In this document: positions 8,618 to 17,569 of the stretch, piece after piece
Numbering within the stretch: position 1 is the first letter of the stretch
How the letters are laid out: each line of letters opens with the position of its first letter
Source: Prauserella rugosa
GTDB taxonomy: Bacteria > Actinomycetota > Actinomycetes > Mycobacteriales > Pseudonocardiaceae
Assembly: GCF_000719975.1 (NCBI RefSeq)
Contig: NZ_JOIJ01000002.1
Coordinates: forward strand, 372,001 to 436,000
Reading direction: 5' to 3'
Length of the DNA stretch: 64,000 nucleotides
Position numbers and translations under genes: made by a program
The notes under the pieces: model-generated
What the model was told of the DNA's origin: nothing
The model's database searches: none
Seen by the model: the letters and a program-made list of their open reading frames with translations, nothing else

Positions 8618-9363
8618 AACTTTCCGGATTCGCCGCCGTCGACCACGAACACCGCACCGGTGGTGAACGGCGACCGCGCCGAGACGAGCAGGCAGACGAG
8701 CGGCATGAGTTCCTCGGCGTCGGCCATCCGTCCCGAGGGGATCTTCTTGACCCGGCGCGCGAGCAGTTCCGGCGATTCCAGGACGGCGCTCTGGGCGTCG
8801 GTCGCGAACGCGCCGGGTGCGATGCAGTTCACCTGCACGCCCTTGCCCGCCCATTCCGCGGCGAGCGCCTCGGTCATCCGGACGACGGCGCCCTTGGAGG
8901 TCGAGTACCCCACGAGGTGCGGTTTCCCGCGCACGCCGGTCGTGGACGCGACGTTGACGATGCGGCCGCTCCCCTGCGCGATCATGTGCCTGCCCGCGGC
9001 CTGGGCGAGCAGCATCGGGGCGAGCACGTTGACCGCCATGGTCTCCTTCCACACCGCGGGGTCCTGATCGGCGAACCTGCCCGCCGGAGCGATGCCGGCG
9101 TTGTTCACCAGGGCGTCGATGTGGCCGTGCCGGGCCACGACGTGCTCGACGAGCGCCGTGACGGCCTCCTCGTCGCGCATGTCGACGGCCTCGGTGGTGA
9201 TCCGCCCTTCGCCGCGCGCGGCGACCTCCGCGAGGGAGTCCTTGCTGCGTGCGGCGGCGACGACCGTGGCGCCCTCGGCGGCCAGCGTCGTCGCCATGGC
9301 GGCACCGAGACCGCGGCTGGCACCGGTGACGAGCACGACGGTTCCGTCGAGTCCGAGGTCCAT
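8614..9363 (-). CDS. Short-chain dehydrogenase/reductase (SDR)
   Basis: A classical NAD(P)-dependent oxidoreductase of 249 residues. The cofactor motif TGASRGLG is at 13-20, NNAG at 87-90, the catalytic Ser at 140 and YxxxK at 153-157. It resembles 3-hydroxyacyl-CoA or cyclic alcohol dehydrogenases. It begins immediately after the upstream acyl-CoA dehydrogenase stop and overlaps the amidohydrolase start, so the genes are one transcript. Oxidation of a hydroxyacyl intermediate is the probable role; cofactor preference cannot be settled by eye. Confidence 0.9.
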   Translation of the reverse strand: MDLGLDGTVVLVTGASRGLGAAMATTLAAEGATVVAAARSKDSLAEVAARGEGRITTEAVDMRDEEAVTALVEHVVARHGHIDALVNNAGIAPAGRFADQDPAVWKETMAVNVLAPMLLAQAAGRHMIAQGSGRIVNVASTTGVRGKPHLVGYSTSKGAVVRMTEALAAEWAGKGVQVNCIAPGAFATDAQSAVLESPELLARRVKKIPSGRMADAEELMPLVCLLVSARSPFTTGAVFVVDGGESGKL

Positions 9364-10536
9364 TCAGGACACCTTCTTCCCTGCCGGGTCGACCGCGGCC
9401 TTCTTGCCCAGCCGCCTGGCCAGCGAGTCGAGCAGCACCTCGGTCGCACCCTCGTACACCCGCAGGGGCCGCGCGTTGCGGTACAGCCGCTCGATCTTCG
9501 AACCCCGCACGAGCCCGAACCGGCCCATGCTCTGCACCGCGCGGTCGGCCGCGCGCCCTGCCGCCTCGGTGGCGACGACCTTCGCGATCGACGAGTAGTC
9601 CAAATGCGACAGCGGGTCGGTACGGGCGAGCGATGCGGCGCGGTACGTCATCGCCCGCGCGCTCTCGACGTCGGCCCACGAGGACGCCAGGTTCTGCCCC
9701 ACCGCACCGAGTTCGAGCAACGGCCTGCCGAACTGGGTCCGGGTCGTGGCGTGCCGGGTCGCCTCGTCGAGCGCGGCCTGGCCGAGTCCCACCCCGGATC
9801 CGGCGACGGTCACGCGGAACACCGCGAGGGTCTGCAACATCAGCGAGAATGCCTTGCCCGGTTCACCCAGCCGGTTCGCCTCGGGCACGACGACGTCGTC
9901 GAAGGCCAGCTCCCCGAGGATGTGCGGGGCGATGATGTCCGCACCCCGCTCGGCACGCAGGCCCGGCGACGTCGCGGGGACCAGCACCATCGAGTAGCCG
10001 TCCCCTTCCCTGCCGAGCACGCAGTAGAACGACGCGGCGCCGCCGTTGGTGATGAACGACTTGCGCCCGCGGACGACGAGTTCACCGCCGCGGCGCTCGA
10101 TCGTCGTCGTGATGGCACGCAGGTCGGAGCCGACGTCCGGTTCGGTGAGCGCGAGGCCCGCGATCGCCTCCAACGCCGCGACGCGGGGCAGCCAGGCGCG
10201 TTTGAGCTCGGCGGACCCGCCGACGGTGAGCGAGTAGCTGCCGACGCCCTGCATACCGAACAGCGAGTCCAGATGCGCCGAGCTGTACATCAACGCCTCC
10301 CGCACGACCGCGATGGCCAGCGGGTCGAGCGTGTCGGCGGCGCCGCCGTAGTCGGCGGGCACGACCTGGCGGGCCAGTCCGGATTCCCGGAGCAGCGCCG
10401 CGGTTCGTTCGTGCACGTCGGGACATTCGTCGGCCTCGGCCGCGAACGGCTCGACCGCCGCGGCGACGTCCCGCGCGGCCTGCTGGATCGTGCGATGCCC
10501 CTCGGACAGGTCGAACAACTGCTCTGGTGCCACCAT
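9364..10536 (-). CDS. Acyl-CoA dehydrogenase (FadE-like), canonical Glu type
   Basis: An FAD enzyme of 390 residues that introduces the alpha-beta double bond in an acyl-CoA. It has the FAD-contact segment ALTEPDVGSD, the substrate region KSFITNGG and a C-terminal RVYEGATEV, which carries the catalytic Glu in the position used by medium-chain enzymes. It is encoded 30 bp after a second acyl-CoA dehydrogenase. Adjacent pairs in steroid catabolism form alpha2beta2 complexes, so a heteromer is plausible. No gap separates it from the SDR gene. Confidence 0.9.
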   Translation of the reverse strand: MVAPEQLFDLSEGHRTIQQAARDVAAAVEPFAAEADECPDVHERTAALLRESGLARQVVPADYGGAADTLDPLAIAVVREALMYSSAHLDSLFGMQGVGSYSLTVGGSAELKRAWLPRVAALEAIAGLALTEPDVGSDLRAITTTIERRGGELVVRGRKSFITNGGAASFYCVLGREGDGYSMVLVPATSPGLRAERGADIIAPHILGELAFDDVVVPEANRLGEPGKAFSLMLQTLAVFRVTVAGSGVGLGQAALDEATRHATTRTQFGRPLLELGAVGQNLASSWADVESARAMTYRAASLARTDPLSHLDYSSIAKVVATEAAGRAADRAVQSMGRFGLVRGSKIERLYRNARPLRVYEGATEVLLDSLARRLGKKAAVDPAGKKVS

Positions 10537-10566
10537 CTCGCCTTTCGGTCCGGATCGGAGGTTCGG

Positions 10567-11715
10567 TCAGCGGCGCTGGTCGAATCGGCGGCCGAGCAGT
10601 TCCGACACGATGCGGGTGCGCTGCATGGCGGGGGTTCCGCCCGCGATCGCCCAGCCGTGCGCGTCCCGATGCAGCCGTTCGAGGCCGTACTCCTCGGTGT
10701 AGCCGTTGCCGCCGTGCAACTGCATGCCCAGATCGGTGACGCGCTTGGCCATCTCGTTGGCCGTGCACTTGGCGAGCGAGACCCGCAACGGGTCGGGCAG
10801 TCCGGCGCGCGCGGTGTCGGCGGCCTTCTCCAGCAGCGCACGTGCACCTTCGACCTGCAACACCATGTCGGCCAGCACGGTCTGGACGCTCTGGAACTCC
10901 ACGAGCGGTTTGCCGAACTGCTCGCGCTCCTGCACGTAGGCGATCGTGCGATCGAGGGCGGCCTGCGCGACGGCGAGACTCATCGTGGAGTTGCCGAGCC
11001 GTTCGATCGAGAAGACCCCGAACAGCTTGCCGAAGCCGCCGGCAGGCACGACGACGTCGGCGGCCGGCGCCACCACGTCCTCGAGGATCACGTCGGCGGA
11101 CGGGATCCCGCGGAAGCCCATGAGTTTCTCCTGCGGGCCGAAGCTCAGGCCCGGAGTCCCCTTCTCCACCACGATCGCGCCGATGCCCTTCGAACCGGGC
11201 GCGTCGGACAGCCGGGTGTAGACCAGGTACAGGTCGGCCTCTCCGCCGTTGGAGATCCACCGTTTGGTGCCGTTGATGACGTAGGTGTCGTCGACGGGTT
11301 TCGCGGCGGTGCGCATGTCGGTGGCCGCCGAGCCCGCGTCGGGTTCGGAGATCGCGACCGCCATCGTCCGCTCCCCGGCGACGATGTCCGGGAGCCAGCG
11401 CCTGCGCTGCTCGTCGGTGCCGAGGTGGTTGATCACCTGCGCGGGCCCGGTGTTGGACTCGAACACTTGGAACGCGGCGGGCCTGCACACCTTGCCGAGC
11501 TCCTCGATGACGGCCAGCGCGTGGGCGATCGGGGCTCCGGATCCGCCGAACTCCTCGGGCAGCGCGATCCCCAGAAAGCCCAGCTCGCCGAGGCGCCTGC
11601 GCTCCTCGACCGGAAGGGGCCTGCGCTCGGCGTCCAGCTCGGCGGCCATCGGGGCGTAGACCTCGGCGGCCACCTGCGCGGCGAGCTGCCGGATCTCCCG
11701 GATGTCATCGGTCAT
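10567..11715 (-). CDS. Acyl-CoA dehydrogenase (FadE-like), IVD-type catalytic base
   Basis: This 382-residue flavoprotein has AISEPDAGS, KRWISNGG and QLHGGNGYTEEY motifs. At the place where medium-chain enzymes have Glu in YEGT it has Gly (IAGGTPAMQR). A Glu in FSIERLGN occupies the position used by isovaleryl-CoA dehydrogenase, so the enzyme is probably active with branched or cyclic acyl-CoAs. It is first in the minus-strand operon, with a GAGG ribosome site and a TTGACA-type promoter upstream. With the next gene it may form a mixed oligomer. Confidence 0.9.
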   Translation of the reverse strand: MTDDIREIRQLAAQVAAEVYAPMAAELDAERRPLPVEERRRLGELGFLGIALPEEFGGSGAPIAHALAVIEELGKVCRPAAFQVFESNTGPAQVINHLGTDEQRRRWLPDIVAGERTMAVAISEPDAGSAATDMRTAAKPVDDTYVINGTKRWISNGGEADLYLVYTRLSDAPGSKGIGAIVVEKGTPGLSFGPQEKLMGFRGIPSADVILEDVVAPAADVVVPAGGFGKLFGVFSIERLGNSTMSLAVAQAALDRTIAYVQEREQFGKPLVEFQSVQTVLADMVLQVEGARALLEKAADTARAGLPDPLRVSLAKCTANEMAKRVTDLGMQLHGGNGYTEEYGLERLHRDAHGWAIAGGTPAMQRTRIVSELLGRRFDQRR

Positions 11716-11733
11716 CAGCGACCTCCTTGGTTG

Positions 11734-11769
11734 TAATCATTATCCTGGTTTATCCACCACGGTTGTCAA
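11734..11769 (-). promoter_or_regulatory. Promoter of the acyl-CoA dehydrogenase operon with TAAYCATTATC element
   Basis: On the minus strand TTGACA (11769-11764) is followed by GATAAT (11744-11739) with a long 19-bp spacer. The -10 lies inside TAATCATTATC (plus strand 11734-11744), which matches 10 of 11 bases of the element present twice in the P450 promoter. A repressor bound there would block RNA polymerase. Confidence 0.5.
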
Positions 11770-11850
11770 CAGGCGGCCGGATGATGCGGCGAGAATGGGG
11801 GTGTCGGTGGCGCCCTTCAGGCCCCGGCGCCGCACGCGAGCATGGACCTA

Positions 11851-11879
11851 GACATGCATATCATGATAAGTAATTAACC
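11851..11879 (+). promoter_or_regulatory. AT-rich promoter region directly before the thiolase start
   Basis: This short island of low GC includes CATATCATGATAAGTAATTA and ends three bases before ATG. No ribosome-binding site is present, and a TAAGTA hexamer ends seven bases before ATG, so transcription could start at the ATG itself (a leaderless mRNA). On the opposite strand TAATTACTTATCA resembles the TAACTATTATCA element with one extra base. Both readings are tentative. Confidence 0.4.
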
Positions 11880-13085
11880 ATGATTCCAGCGCGGGAAATC
11901 AGCGACGCCGTCATCGTCGACGCGGTACGCACCCCGATGGGCAAGGGAAAACCGGGCGGTGCCCTGTCGAGCGTGCATCCCGTCGACCTGCTGGGACAGA
12001 CCCTGACCGGCCTGCTCGAGAGCACCGGCGTCGATCCGGCCACCGTCGACGACGTGCTCATCGGCTGCGTGTCGCAGGTCGGCGAACAGTCGGCAACCCC
12101 CGGCCGGATGGCGTGGCTCGCGGCGGGCCTGCCCGAACACGTGCCGTCCACGACGATCGACCGCAAGTGCGGTTCCGGCCAGCAGGCGGTGCACTTCGCC
12201 GCCCAGGCGGTCATGGCCGGCTCCTACGACATCGCCGTCGCCGGGGGTGTCGAGTCGATGAGCCGCGTGCGGATGGGCTCGGCCCGGCTCGACGCCGATC
12301 CGTTCGGCGAGGGGGTGCGCCGGCGGTACCGCCCGGGGCTCGTCTCGCAGGGCGTGGCCGCGGAACTCGTCGCCGCACGGTGGAAACTCGACCGCGCCGA
12401 ACTCGACGAGTACTCGGCACGCTCGCACGCGCGCGCGGCTGAGATGCGCGCGTCCGGGGCGTTCGACCGGGAGATCGTGCCCGTCACCACGCCCGAGGGC
12501 ACCGTCACCGAGGACGAGACGATCCGCCCGGGAACCTCGGCCGAGAAGCTCGCCGCGCTCGAGCCCGCGTTCCGGGACGCCGCCGTGTCGGAACGTTTCC
12601 CCGAGATCGGCTGGCACGTCACGGCCGGAAACTCCTCGCAGATCACCGACGGGGCGAGCGCCGTCCTGGTGATGAACGCCGAGACCTGTGCGCGGCTGGG
12701 CCTCAGGCCCCGCGCACGCATCCGGGCGATGCACGTCTGCGGTGACGACCCGCTGTCCATGCTCACCGCCCCCATCCCCGCGACCCGCCGGATCCTCGAA
12801 CGGTCCGGCATCGGCCTCGACGAGATCGGGCACGTCGAGCTGAACGAGGCGTTCGCCCCGGTGCCCCTGGCCTGGTTGCGCGAGTTCGGCGACGCCGGCG
12901 CCGACGAGGCACGGCTCAATCCGCGTGGTGGCGCGATCGCCCTCGGCCATCCGCTGGGCGCCTCCGGCGCGCGCCTGATGACCACCCTCCTGCATGCACT
13001 CGAGGACGGCGGCCACCGCTACGGCCTGCAGCTGATGTGCGAGGCGGGCGGCATGGCCAACGCCACCCTCGTCGAACGCCTCTGA
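11880..13085 (+). CDS. Acetyl-CoA acetyltransferase (thiolase)
   Basis: Cleaves a 3-ketoacyl-CoA with CoA, releasing acetyl- or propionyl-CoA, the last step of a beta-oxidation turn. The 401-residue protein has the nucleophilic Cys in IDRKCGSGQQ (near residue 98), NEAFAPV, the GGAIALGHPLGASG motif and a C-terminal Cys in MCEAGGM. The last differs from the common CxGGGxG but keeps the Cys and glycines. It is first in a three-gene plus-strand operon and divergent from the acyl-CoA dehydrogenase operon. No Shine-Dalgarno sequence is seen, so leaderless translation is possible. Confidence 0.93.
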   Translation: MIPAREISDAVIVDAVRTPMGKGKPGGALSSVHPVDLLGQTLTGLLESTGVDPATVDDVLIGCVSQVGEQSATPGRMAWLAAGLPEHVPSTTIDRKCGSGQQAVHFAAQAVMAGSYDIAVAGGVESMSRVRMGSARLDADPFGEGVRRRYRPGLVSQGVAAELVAARWKLDRAELDEYSARSHARAAEMRASGAFDREIVPVTTPEGTVTEDETIRPGTSAEKLAALEPAFRDAAVSERFPEIGWHVTAGNSSQITDGASAVLVMNAETCARLGLRPRARIRAMHVCGDDPLSMLTAPIPATRRILERSGIGLDEIGHVELNEAFAPVPLAWLREFGDAGADEARLNPRGGAIALGHPLGASGARLMTTLLHALEDGGHRYGLQLMCEAGGMANATLVERL

Positions 13086-13129
13086 CCCGCACCCGTCCCG
13101 GCGGACACGCGCTGCCCGCACCGCCGGTG

Positions 13130-13225
13130 GCCACCGCACCACCGACCCCTCCACACCACCGACCCACCCACACCACCAGCCAACCCGCGCCACCAACCAG
13201 CCCGCGCACCCAGCCGACCCGCGCA
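13130..13225 (+). repeat. C-rich, G-poor low-complexity spacer
   Basis: The thiolase-SDR gap contains about 95 bases built from degenerate CACCNACC units with almost no G or T. An RNA this rich in C and lacking structure is the kind bound by Rho, so it may attenuate transcription between the two genes. No hairpin terminator is present. Confidence 0.5.
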
Positions 13226-13237
13226 AGGAGAAGGACC

Positions 13238-13996
13238 GTGGATCTCACCGACAGCTCCGTCGTCGTCACCGGCGGCGCCTCCGGACTCGGCCTGGCCACC
13301 GCCACCCGGCTGGCCGCCCGCGGCGCGCACGTCGTCGTACTCGACCTGCCCTCCTCGGACGGCGCCGCGGTGGCGGACAGTTTCGCCGGCACCTTCGCCC
13401 CGGCCGACGTCACCGATGCCGACACGGTCGACGCCGCGCTGGAGGCCGCCGAGCAGGCGGGCCCGCTGCGCGCCGTCGTGCACTGTGCCGGACGCGGCGG
13501 CGCGGTGCGACTGGTCGACCGGGACGGCAACCCGGGATCGATGGACATGTTCGACACCGTCGTGCGGACGAACCTCTACGGCACGTTCAACGTCCTGCGC
13601 CTCGCCGCGGCACGGATGGCACGCAACGAGCCGGTCGACGGCGAACGCGGCGTGTGCGTCCTGACCGCGTCGGTCGCGGCCTACGAGGGACAGATCGGAC
13701 AGTTGCCGTACGCCGCGTCGAAGGCAGGCATCGTGGGCATGACCCTCGTGGCGGCCCGCGACCTGGCCTCGAAGCAGATCCGGGTGACCACCATCGCGCC
13801 GGGCCTGTTCGACACGCCGATCCTCGCGCGACTCCCCGAGGAGGTCCGCGACTCGCTCGGCAGGTCCATCCCGAATCCCAGCCGCCTCGGCGTGCCCGGC
13901 GAGTACGCTCAGCTGGCGGAACAGATCATCGACAACCCCATGCTCAACGGCGAGACCATCCGGCTCGACGGCGCCATCCGCATGGCGCCACGCTGA
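13238..13996 (+). CDS. SDR family 3-hydroxyacyl-CoA dehydrogenase-like oxidoreductase
   Basis: A 252-residue NAD-dependent SDR resembling type II (HSD17B10-like) 3-hydroxyacyl-CoA dehydrogenases. It has TGGASGLG near residue 11, HCAGRGG in place of NNAG, and YAASKAG as the catalytic YxxxK. The fit with the adjacent thiolase and hydratase makes beta-oxidation of a hydroxyacyl-CoA the best role. The GTG start is favoured by AAGGAG seven bases upstream and by the family's N-terminus; the open frame continues upstream through the C-rich spacer but that part is non-coding in composition. Confidence 0.9.
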   Translation: MDLTDSSVVVTGGASGLGLATATRLAARGAHVVVLDLPSSDGAAVADSFAGTFAPADVTDADTVDAALEAAEQAGPLRAVVHCAGRGGAVRLVDRDGNPGSMDMFDTVVRTNLYGTFNVLRLAAARMARNEPVDGERGVCVLTASVAAYEGQIGQLPYAASKAGIVGMTLVAARDLASKQIRVTTIAPGLFDTPILARLPEEVRDSLGRSIPNPSRLGVPGEYAQLAEQIIDNPMLNGETIRLDGAIRMAPR

Positions 13997-14000
13997 CCCC

Positions 14001-14027
14001 GAGCCGAACACCAGAGCCGAACACCCA
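14001..14027 (+). repeat. 13-14 bp tandem duplication after the SDR stop
   Basis: GAGCCGAACACC occurs twice in succession, starting four bases after the TGA stop. It is one of several short tandem duplications at gene ends in this window. Confidence 0.7.
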
Positions 14028-14057
14028 GTGCATTGCAGAGCCGATCCGGGAGCGCCC

Positions 14058-14840
14058 ATGACCGACCCCGCAGCCGACGAACCCGAACTGCAGGTCAGCG
14101 AACGCGGCCGGGTTCTCGTCCTGACGATGAACCGGCCGAAGGCGAGGAATGCGATGTCGCTGGCGATGTCGCGGCAGATCGCCGAGGCCGTCGACGAGCT
14201 CGACCGCAGGCCCGACCTGTCGGTCGGGGTCATCACCGGCGCGGGCGGCACCTTCTGCGCCGGCATGGATCTCAAGGGCTTCGCCCGCGGCGAGCTCCCG
14301 GTCGTCGAGGGACGTGGTTTCGCCGGACTGGTGCAGCAGCCGCCGGCCAAACCGCTCGTCGCCGCGGTCGAGGGCTATGCGCTGGGCGGTGGTTTCGAGG
14401 TCGTCCTGGCCTGCGACCTGGTGGTGGCCGGTGAGCAGGCACAGTTCGGGCTGCCCGAGGTGAAGCGGGGGCTCACGGCGGGTGCGGGCGGACTGCTGCG
14501 CCTGCAGGAGCGGATTCCCTACCACCTGGCGATGGAACTCGTCCTGACCGGACGGATGTGGCCCGCCGCCGAGGCAGCCGAGGCCCGGCTGGTCAACCGC
14601 CTCACCGCGGCCGGAGGCGCACTCGACGGCGCGATCGAACTGGCCGAGCAGATCGCCGAGAACGCGCCCCTGGCGCTGGCCGCCTCCAAACAGGTCCTCG
14701 TCCGGTCCGCCGATTGGCCGTTGGACGAGAAGTTCACCAGGCAGAACGAGTTCCTCGACCCGGTGCGCACCTCCGCCGACGCCAAGGAGGGCGCGAGGGC
14801 CTTCGCGGAGAAACGTAAGCCGGTGTGGAAGGGCGAGTAA
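14058..14840 (+). CDS. Enoyl-CoA hydratase (crotonase family)
   Basis: Adds water to a 2-enoyl-CoA, or does a related crotonase-fold reaction. The 260-residue protein has the oxyanion-hole segments CAGMDLKGF and YALGGGFEV. Position two of the active-site loop reads FGLPEVKRG, so the second catalytic Glu of true hydratases is present (LPEV), supporting hydratase activity. The ATG has GGGAG six bases upstream. It closes the thiolase-SDR operon and faces the acyl-CoA dehydrogenase operon across a strong hairpin. Confidence 0.9.
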   Translation: MTDPAADEPELQVSERGRVLVLTMNRPKARNAMSLAMSRQIAEAVDELDRRPDLSVGVITGAGGTFCAGMDLKGFARGELPVVEGRGFAGLVQQPPAKPLVAAVEGYALGGGFEVVLACDLVVAGEQAQFGLPEVKRGLTAGAGGLLRLQERIPYHLAMELVLTGRMWPAAEAAEARLVNRLTAAGGALDGAIELAEQIAENAPLALAASKQVLVRSADWPLDEKFTRQNEFLDPVRTSADAKEGARAFAEKRKPVWKGE

Positions 14841-14874
14841 CCTCGCCGTCCCGCTCCCCCAGTATCGGAACACC

Positions 14875-14903
14875 GGCCGCCGATCCGTCCGGGATCGGCG
14901 GCC
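14875..14903. terminator. Bidirectional hairpin between convergent operons
   Basis: A perfect 12-bp stem beginning GGCCGCCG closes a 5-base loop. It lies between convergent genes, 35 bp after one stop and 23 bp from the other. No clear U-tract follows on either strand, as is common in high-GC actinobacteria. Confidence 0.75.
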
Positions 14904-14926
14904 CTTCCGCGCGTGCGCCGCCAGTG

Positions 14927-16093
14927 TCAGTAGCTGCGTGGGAGTCCGAGGACGTGCTCGGCGACGTAGTTGAGCACCATCTCCTGGCTGATCGGGGCGA
15001 TCCGCATCAGCCGTGCCTCCCGGAAGTAGCGTTCGACGTGGTACTCCTGCGCGAAGCCGTATCCGCCGTGCACACTGATCGCCACGTCGGCCGCGTGGAA
15101 GCCCGCCTCGGCGGCGAGGTACTTCGCCTCGTTGGCCTCCTTGCCGCACGGGACGTCGTGGTCGATCATCCACGCGGCCTGCTTGCACATCAGGTCGGCG
15201 GCGTCGAGCTTGATCTTCGCCTCGGCGAGCTGACCGGAGATCAGCTGGTTCCTGCCGATGGGGCGGCCGAACACCACGCGCTCCCCCGCGTAGGCGCACG
15301 CGCGCGCGAGCGCCGCCCGGCCCAGGCCGATCGCCGCGTTCGCCGACAGCACCCGCTCGGCGTTGAGGCCGGCCAGGATGGCCGCGAACCCGCCGCCCAC
15401 CTCGCCGATGACGTCCTCGTCGGCGACGAACAGATCGTCGATGAACAACTCGTTCGTGTCGACGGCGTTGCGGCCCATCTTGGGAATCGGCTTGACGTCC
15501 ACGTGATCGCGGTCGACCTCGGCGAACATCAGGGTCAGCCCGCGGGTGCGGCCCGTGCCCTCCGCACGGGGCGAGGTCCGGCAGAGCAGCATCATCCGCT
15601 CGGCCTCCTGCGCCTTGGTGATCCACACCTTCTTGCCGGACACCCGAAAACCGCCGTCCACCTTGCGTGCGGCCGTGGACAGGTTCAGCGTGTCGGTCCC
15701 CGCGTCCGGCTCGGTGACCGCGAACGAGGTGTGCAGATCACCCTTCACCAGCCGCGGCAGGAACCGCCGTTTCAGGTCCTCGCTGCCGTACCGGATGAGC
15801 GGCTCGAACCCGAAGATTCCGATGTGGACACTGCTGCACCCGTTCATGCCCGCCCCGGACGCGGAGATCTCCTGTTCCACGATCGCCGCCTCGGTGACCC
15901 CGAGTCCCCCGCCGCCGTACTCCTCGGGCACCGTGAGCCCGAGCCATCCGCCGTCGACGACGGCCTGGTAGAAGTCCCACGGGAACTCGTGCGACCGGTC
16001 GCGAGCGGCCCAGTACTCGTCGCCGAAGCGGCCGCACAGCTGCCGCACCGCCTGGCGGATGTCCTCGTGCGTCTCGTCGTAACCGAATCCCAT
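14927..16093 (-). CDS. Acyl-CoA dehydrogenase, IVD-type catalytic base
   Basis: A 388-residue flavoprotein with AVTEPDAGTD, KKVWITKAQ and SVHGGYGFAQEYHVER motifs. The canonical C-terminal Glu is absent (IAPISQEM instead of YEGTSE), but GLNAERVLS places Glu at the isovaleryl-CoA dehydrogenase position. Two ATGs lie in tandem; the second is chosen because AGGAGG is five bases away, while it is only two bases from the first. It is the last gene of the operon that starts with ferredoxin. The FadE-MaoC-CitE order resembles the mycobacterial Rv2500c-Rv2498c block linked to branched-chain acid catabolism. Confidence 0.9.
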   Translation of the reverse strand: MGFGYDETHEDIRQAVRQLCGRFGDEYWAARDRSHEFPWDFYQAVVDGGWLGLTVPEEYGGGGLGVTEAAIVEQEISASGAGMNGCSSVHIGIFGFEPLIRYGSEDLKRRFLPRLVKGDLHTSFAVTEPDAGTDTLNLSTAARKVDGGFRVSGKKVWITKAQEAERMMLLCRTSPRAEGTGRTRGLTLMFAEVDRDHVDVKPIPKMGRNAVDTNELFIDDLFVADEDVIGEVGGGFAAILAGLNAERVLSANAAIGLGRAALARACAYAGERVVFGRPIGRNQLISGQLAEAKIKLDAADLMCKQAAWMIDHDVPCGKEANEAKYLAAEAGFHAADVAISVHGGYGFAQEYHVERYFREARLMRIAPISQEMVLNYVAEHVLGLPRSY

Positions 16094-16172
16094 CATGGCC
16101 TCCTGAGCCTGCGGCCGCGGACGCAGCCGCAGCCGGTGGACAGTCCGCAGTGGAACGTCCGCAGTGGACGCA

Positions 16173-16631
16173 TCACGCCTCGACGGGGCGTTTCATCATC
16201 ATGCCGGCGCGCTCGCACAGGCAGACGACCTCGTCCCGCTGGTTGATCCCCCGGTGCTCGAACCAGACGATGCCGGCGTCCGGACGGGACGCCGACTCGC
16301 GCTTGCGCAGGATCGTGCTGCTGGCCCGGATGGTGTCGCCGTGGAACACCGGGTTGGGGAACTCCACCTTGTCGTAGCCGAGGTTTCCCAACGTCGTGCC
16401 GTAGGTCAGGTCGTACACGATCATCCCGCCGACCAGCGCCATCGTGAAGAGACTGTTGACGAGGCGATGCCCGTGGATGGTGGTCTTCGCGAACTCCGCG
16501 TCCAGGTGGAGCGGCTGCGGGTTCATGGTGAGCGAGGTGAACAGGACGTTGTCCATCTCGGTCACCGTGCGGGTGAACGGGTGGTCGTAGACCTCCCCTT
16601 CCACGAGTTCCTCGAAGTACAGACCCGGCAT
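16173..16631 (-). CDS. MaoC-like hotdog dehydratase (mesaconyl-CoA hydratase type)
   Basis: A single-hotdog protein of 152 residues that would hydrate an enoyl-CoA. The hydratase-2 motif reads MNPQPLHLD, so the usual catalytic Asp is Asn while His and the second Asp stay; this form is seen in MaoC proteins next to CitE-like lyases. The pair would convert a mesaconyl- or methyl-enoyl-CoA to the hydroxyacid thioester and then split it. Its stop is 79 bp before the next gene, and its start is 26 bp after the lyase stop. Confidence 0.82.
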   Translation of the reverse strand: MPGLYFEELVEGEVYDHPFTRTVTEMDNVLFTSLTMNPQPLHLDAEFAKTTIHGHRLVNSLFTMALVGGMIVYDLTYGTTLGNLGYDKVEFPNPVFHGDTIRASSTILRKRESASRPDAGIVWFEHRGINQRDEVVCLCERAGMMMKRPVEA

Positions 16632-16657
16632 GGTGGCTCCTTGCGAACAGGGGATGG

Positions 16658-17551
16658 TCACGCGCCGCCGGTCACCCGCCGGGCGTGGGCGAGCCACTCC
16701 CGCGCGGTGTCGGCGTGCGCCTTGTCGATGTGGATGCCGCGGTAGCGCACGGCACCGTCGCCCCGCGCGGCCGCCTCCTCGAACGCGGCGACGAGCCCCT
16801 CGCGGAACTCGATCTCGGCCGCGGTCGGTGAGAACACCTCGTTGATCGTCGCCACGTGGGACGGATGAATGGCTATCTGACCGCGGAATCCGAGCTGCAG
16901 CCCGTAGTCCGCGAACGCCCTCAGTCCGTCCAGATCGGACAGCTCCTCCCACAGGCCGGTGAGGGGGTGCAGGCCGTGTTCGCGACAGGCCAGCAGGATG
17001 CGGCTGCGCAGGTACAGGGTCTCGGTGCCGTCGCGGCTCCAGCGGTAGCCGACGGCACGGGCGATGTCGGCGTGCTCCGCCGTCGGCCCGATCATCGCCC
17101 CGACCCGTGGTGAGGCGCCCGCGATCGCGCGGCAGTTCTGGATCGCCTCGACCGTCTCGACGGGCACGATCATCTCGAGGCCGCCTGCCGATGCGGCGGC
17201 GTTGCGGGTCTCGAACCAGTCGATGAGCGTGTCCCACCGCAGCACGTCGTCGCGGTCGCGCACCTTGGGCACGAACAACCCGGTCAGCCCCGGACACACC
17301 GCGGCTTCCAGGTCGGCGCCGGCGAGGCCGGTGTCCAGGCCATTGGGGCGCACGAACAGGCCCAGGCCGCGGCCGGCTGAGCGCACGTCGGCGACGGTGC
17401 CCGCGATCAGGCTCCGCGCCTCGGCCTTGCGGTCGGCGGGTACGGAGTCCTCGAGGTCGAGCACGACCGCGTCCGCGCCGCTGGCGATCGCCTTGTCGAC
17501 CCACTGCGGCTTGTGCGCGGGGACGAACAGGACGGACCGATAGGGATGCAT
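16658..17551 (-). CDS. CitE-like HpcH/HpaI family CoA lyase
   Basis: A TIM-barrel Mg-dependent lyase of 297 residues that cleaves malyl-, methylmalyl- or citramalyl-CoA to acetyl- or propionyl-CoA and a 2-oxoacid. The metal and substrate motif VLDLEDSVP is near residues 30-38, a second metal Glu is in [10 protein letters not shown], and QIAIHPSHV near the C-terminus fits CoA binding. Stand-alone CitE-like proteins of this length act without the citrate lyase partners. Adjacent MaoC supports a hydratase-lyase couple. A glyoxylate-condensing direction is the alternative. Confidence 0.87.
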   Translation of the reverse strand: MHPYRSVLFVPAHKPQWVDKAIASGADAVVLDLEDSVPADRKAEARSLIAGTVADVRSAGRGLGLFVRPNGLDTGLAGADLEAAVCPGLTGLFVPKVRDRDDVLRWDTLIDWFETRNAAASAGGLEMIVPVETVEAIQNCRAIAGASPRVGAMIGPTAEHADIARAVGYRWSRDGTETLYLRSRILLACREHGLHPLTGLWEELSDLDGLRAFADYGLQLGFRGQIAIHPSHVATINEVFSPTAAEIEFREGLVAAFEEAAARGDGAVRYRGIHIDKAHADTAREWLAHARRVTGGA

Positions 17552-17569
17552 CGGTGGTCTCCTTCCCGC

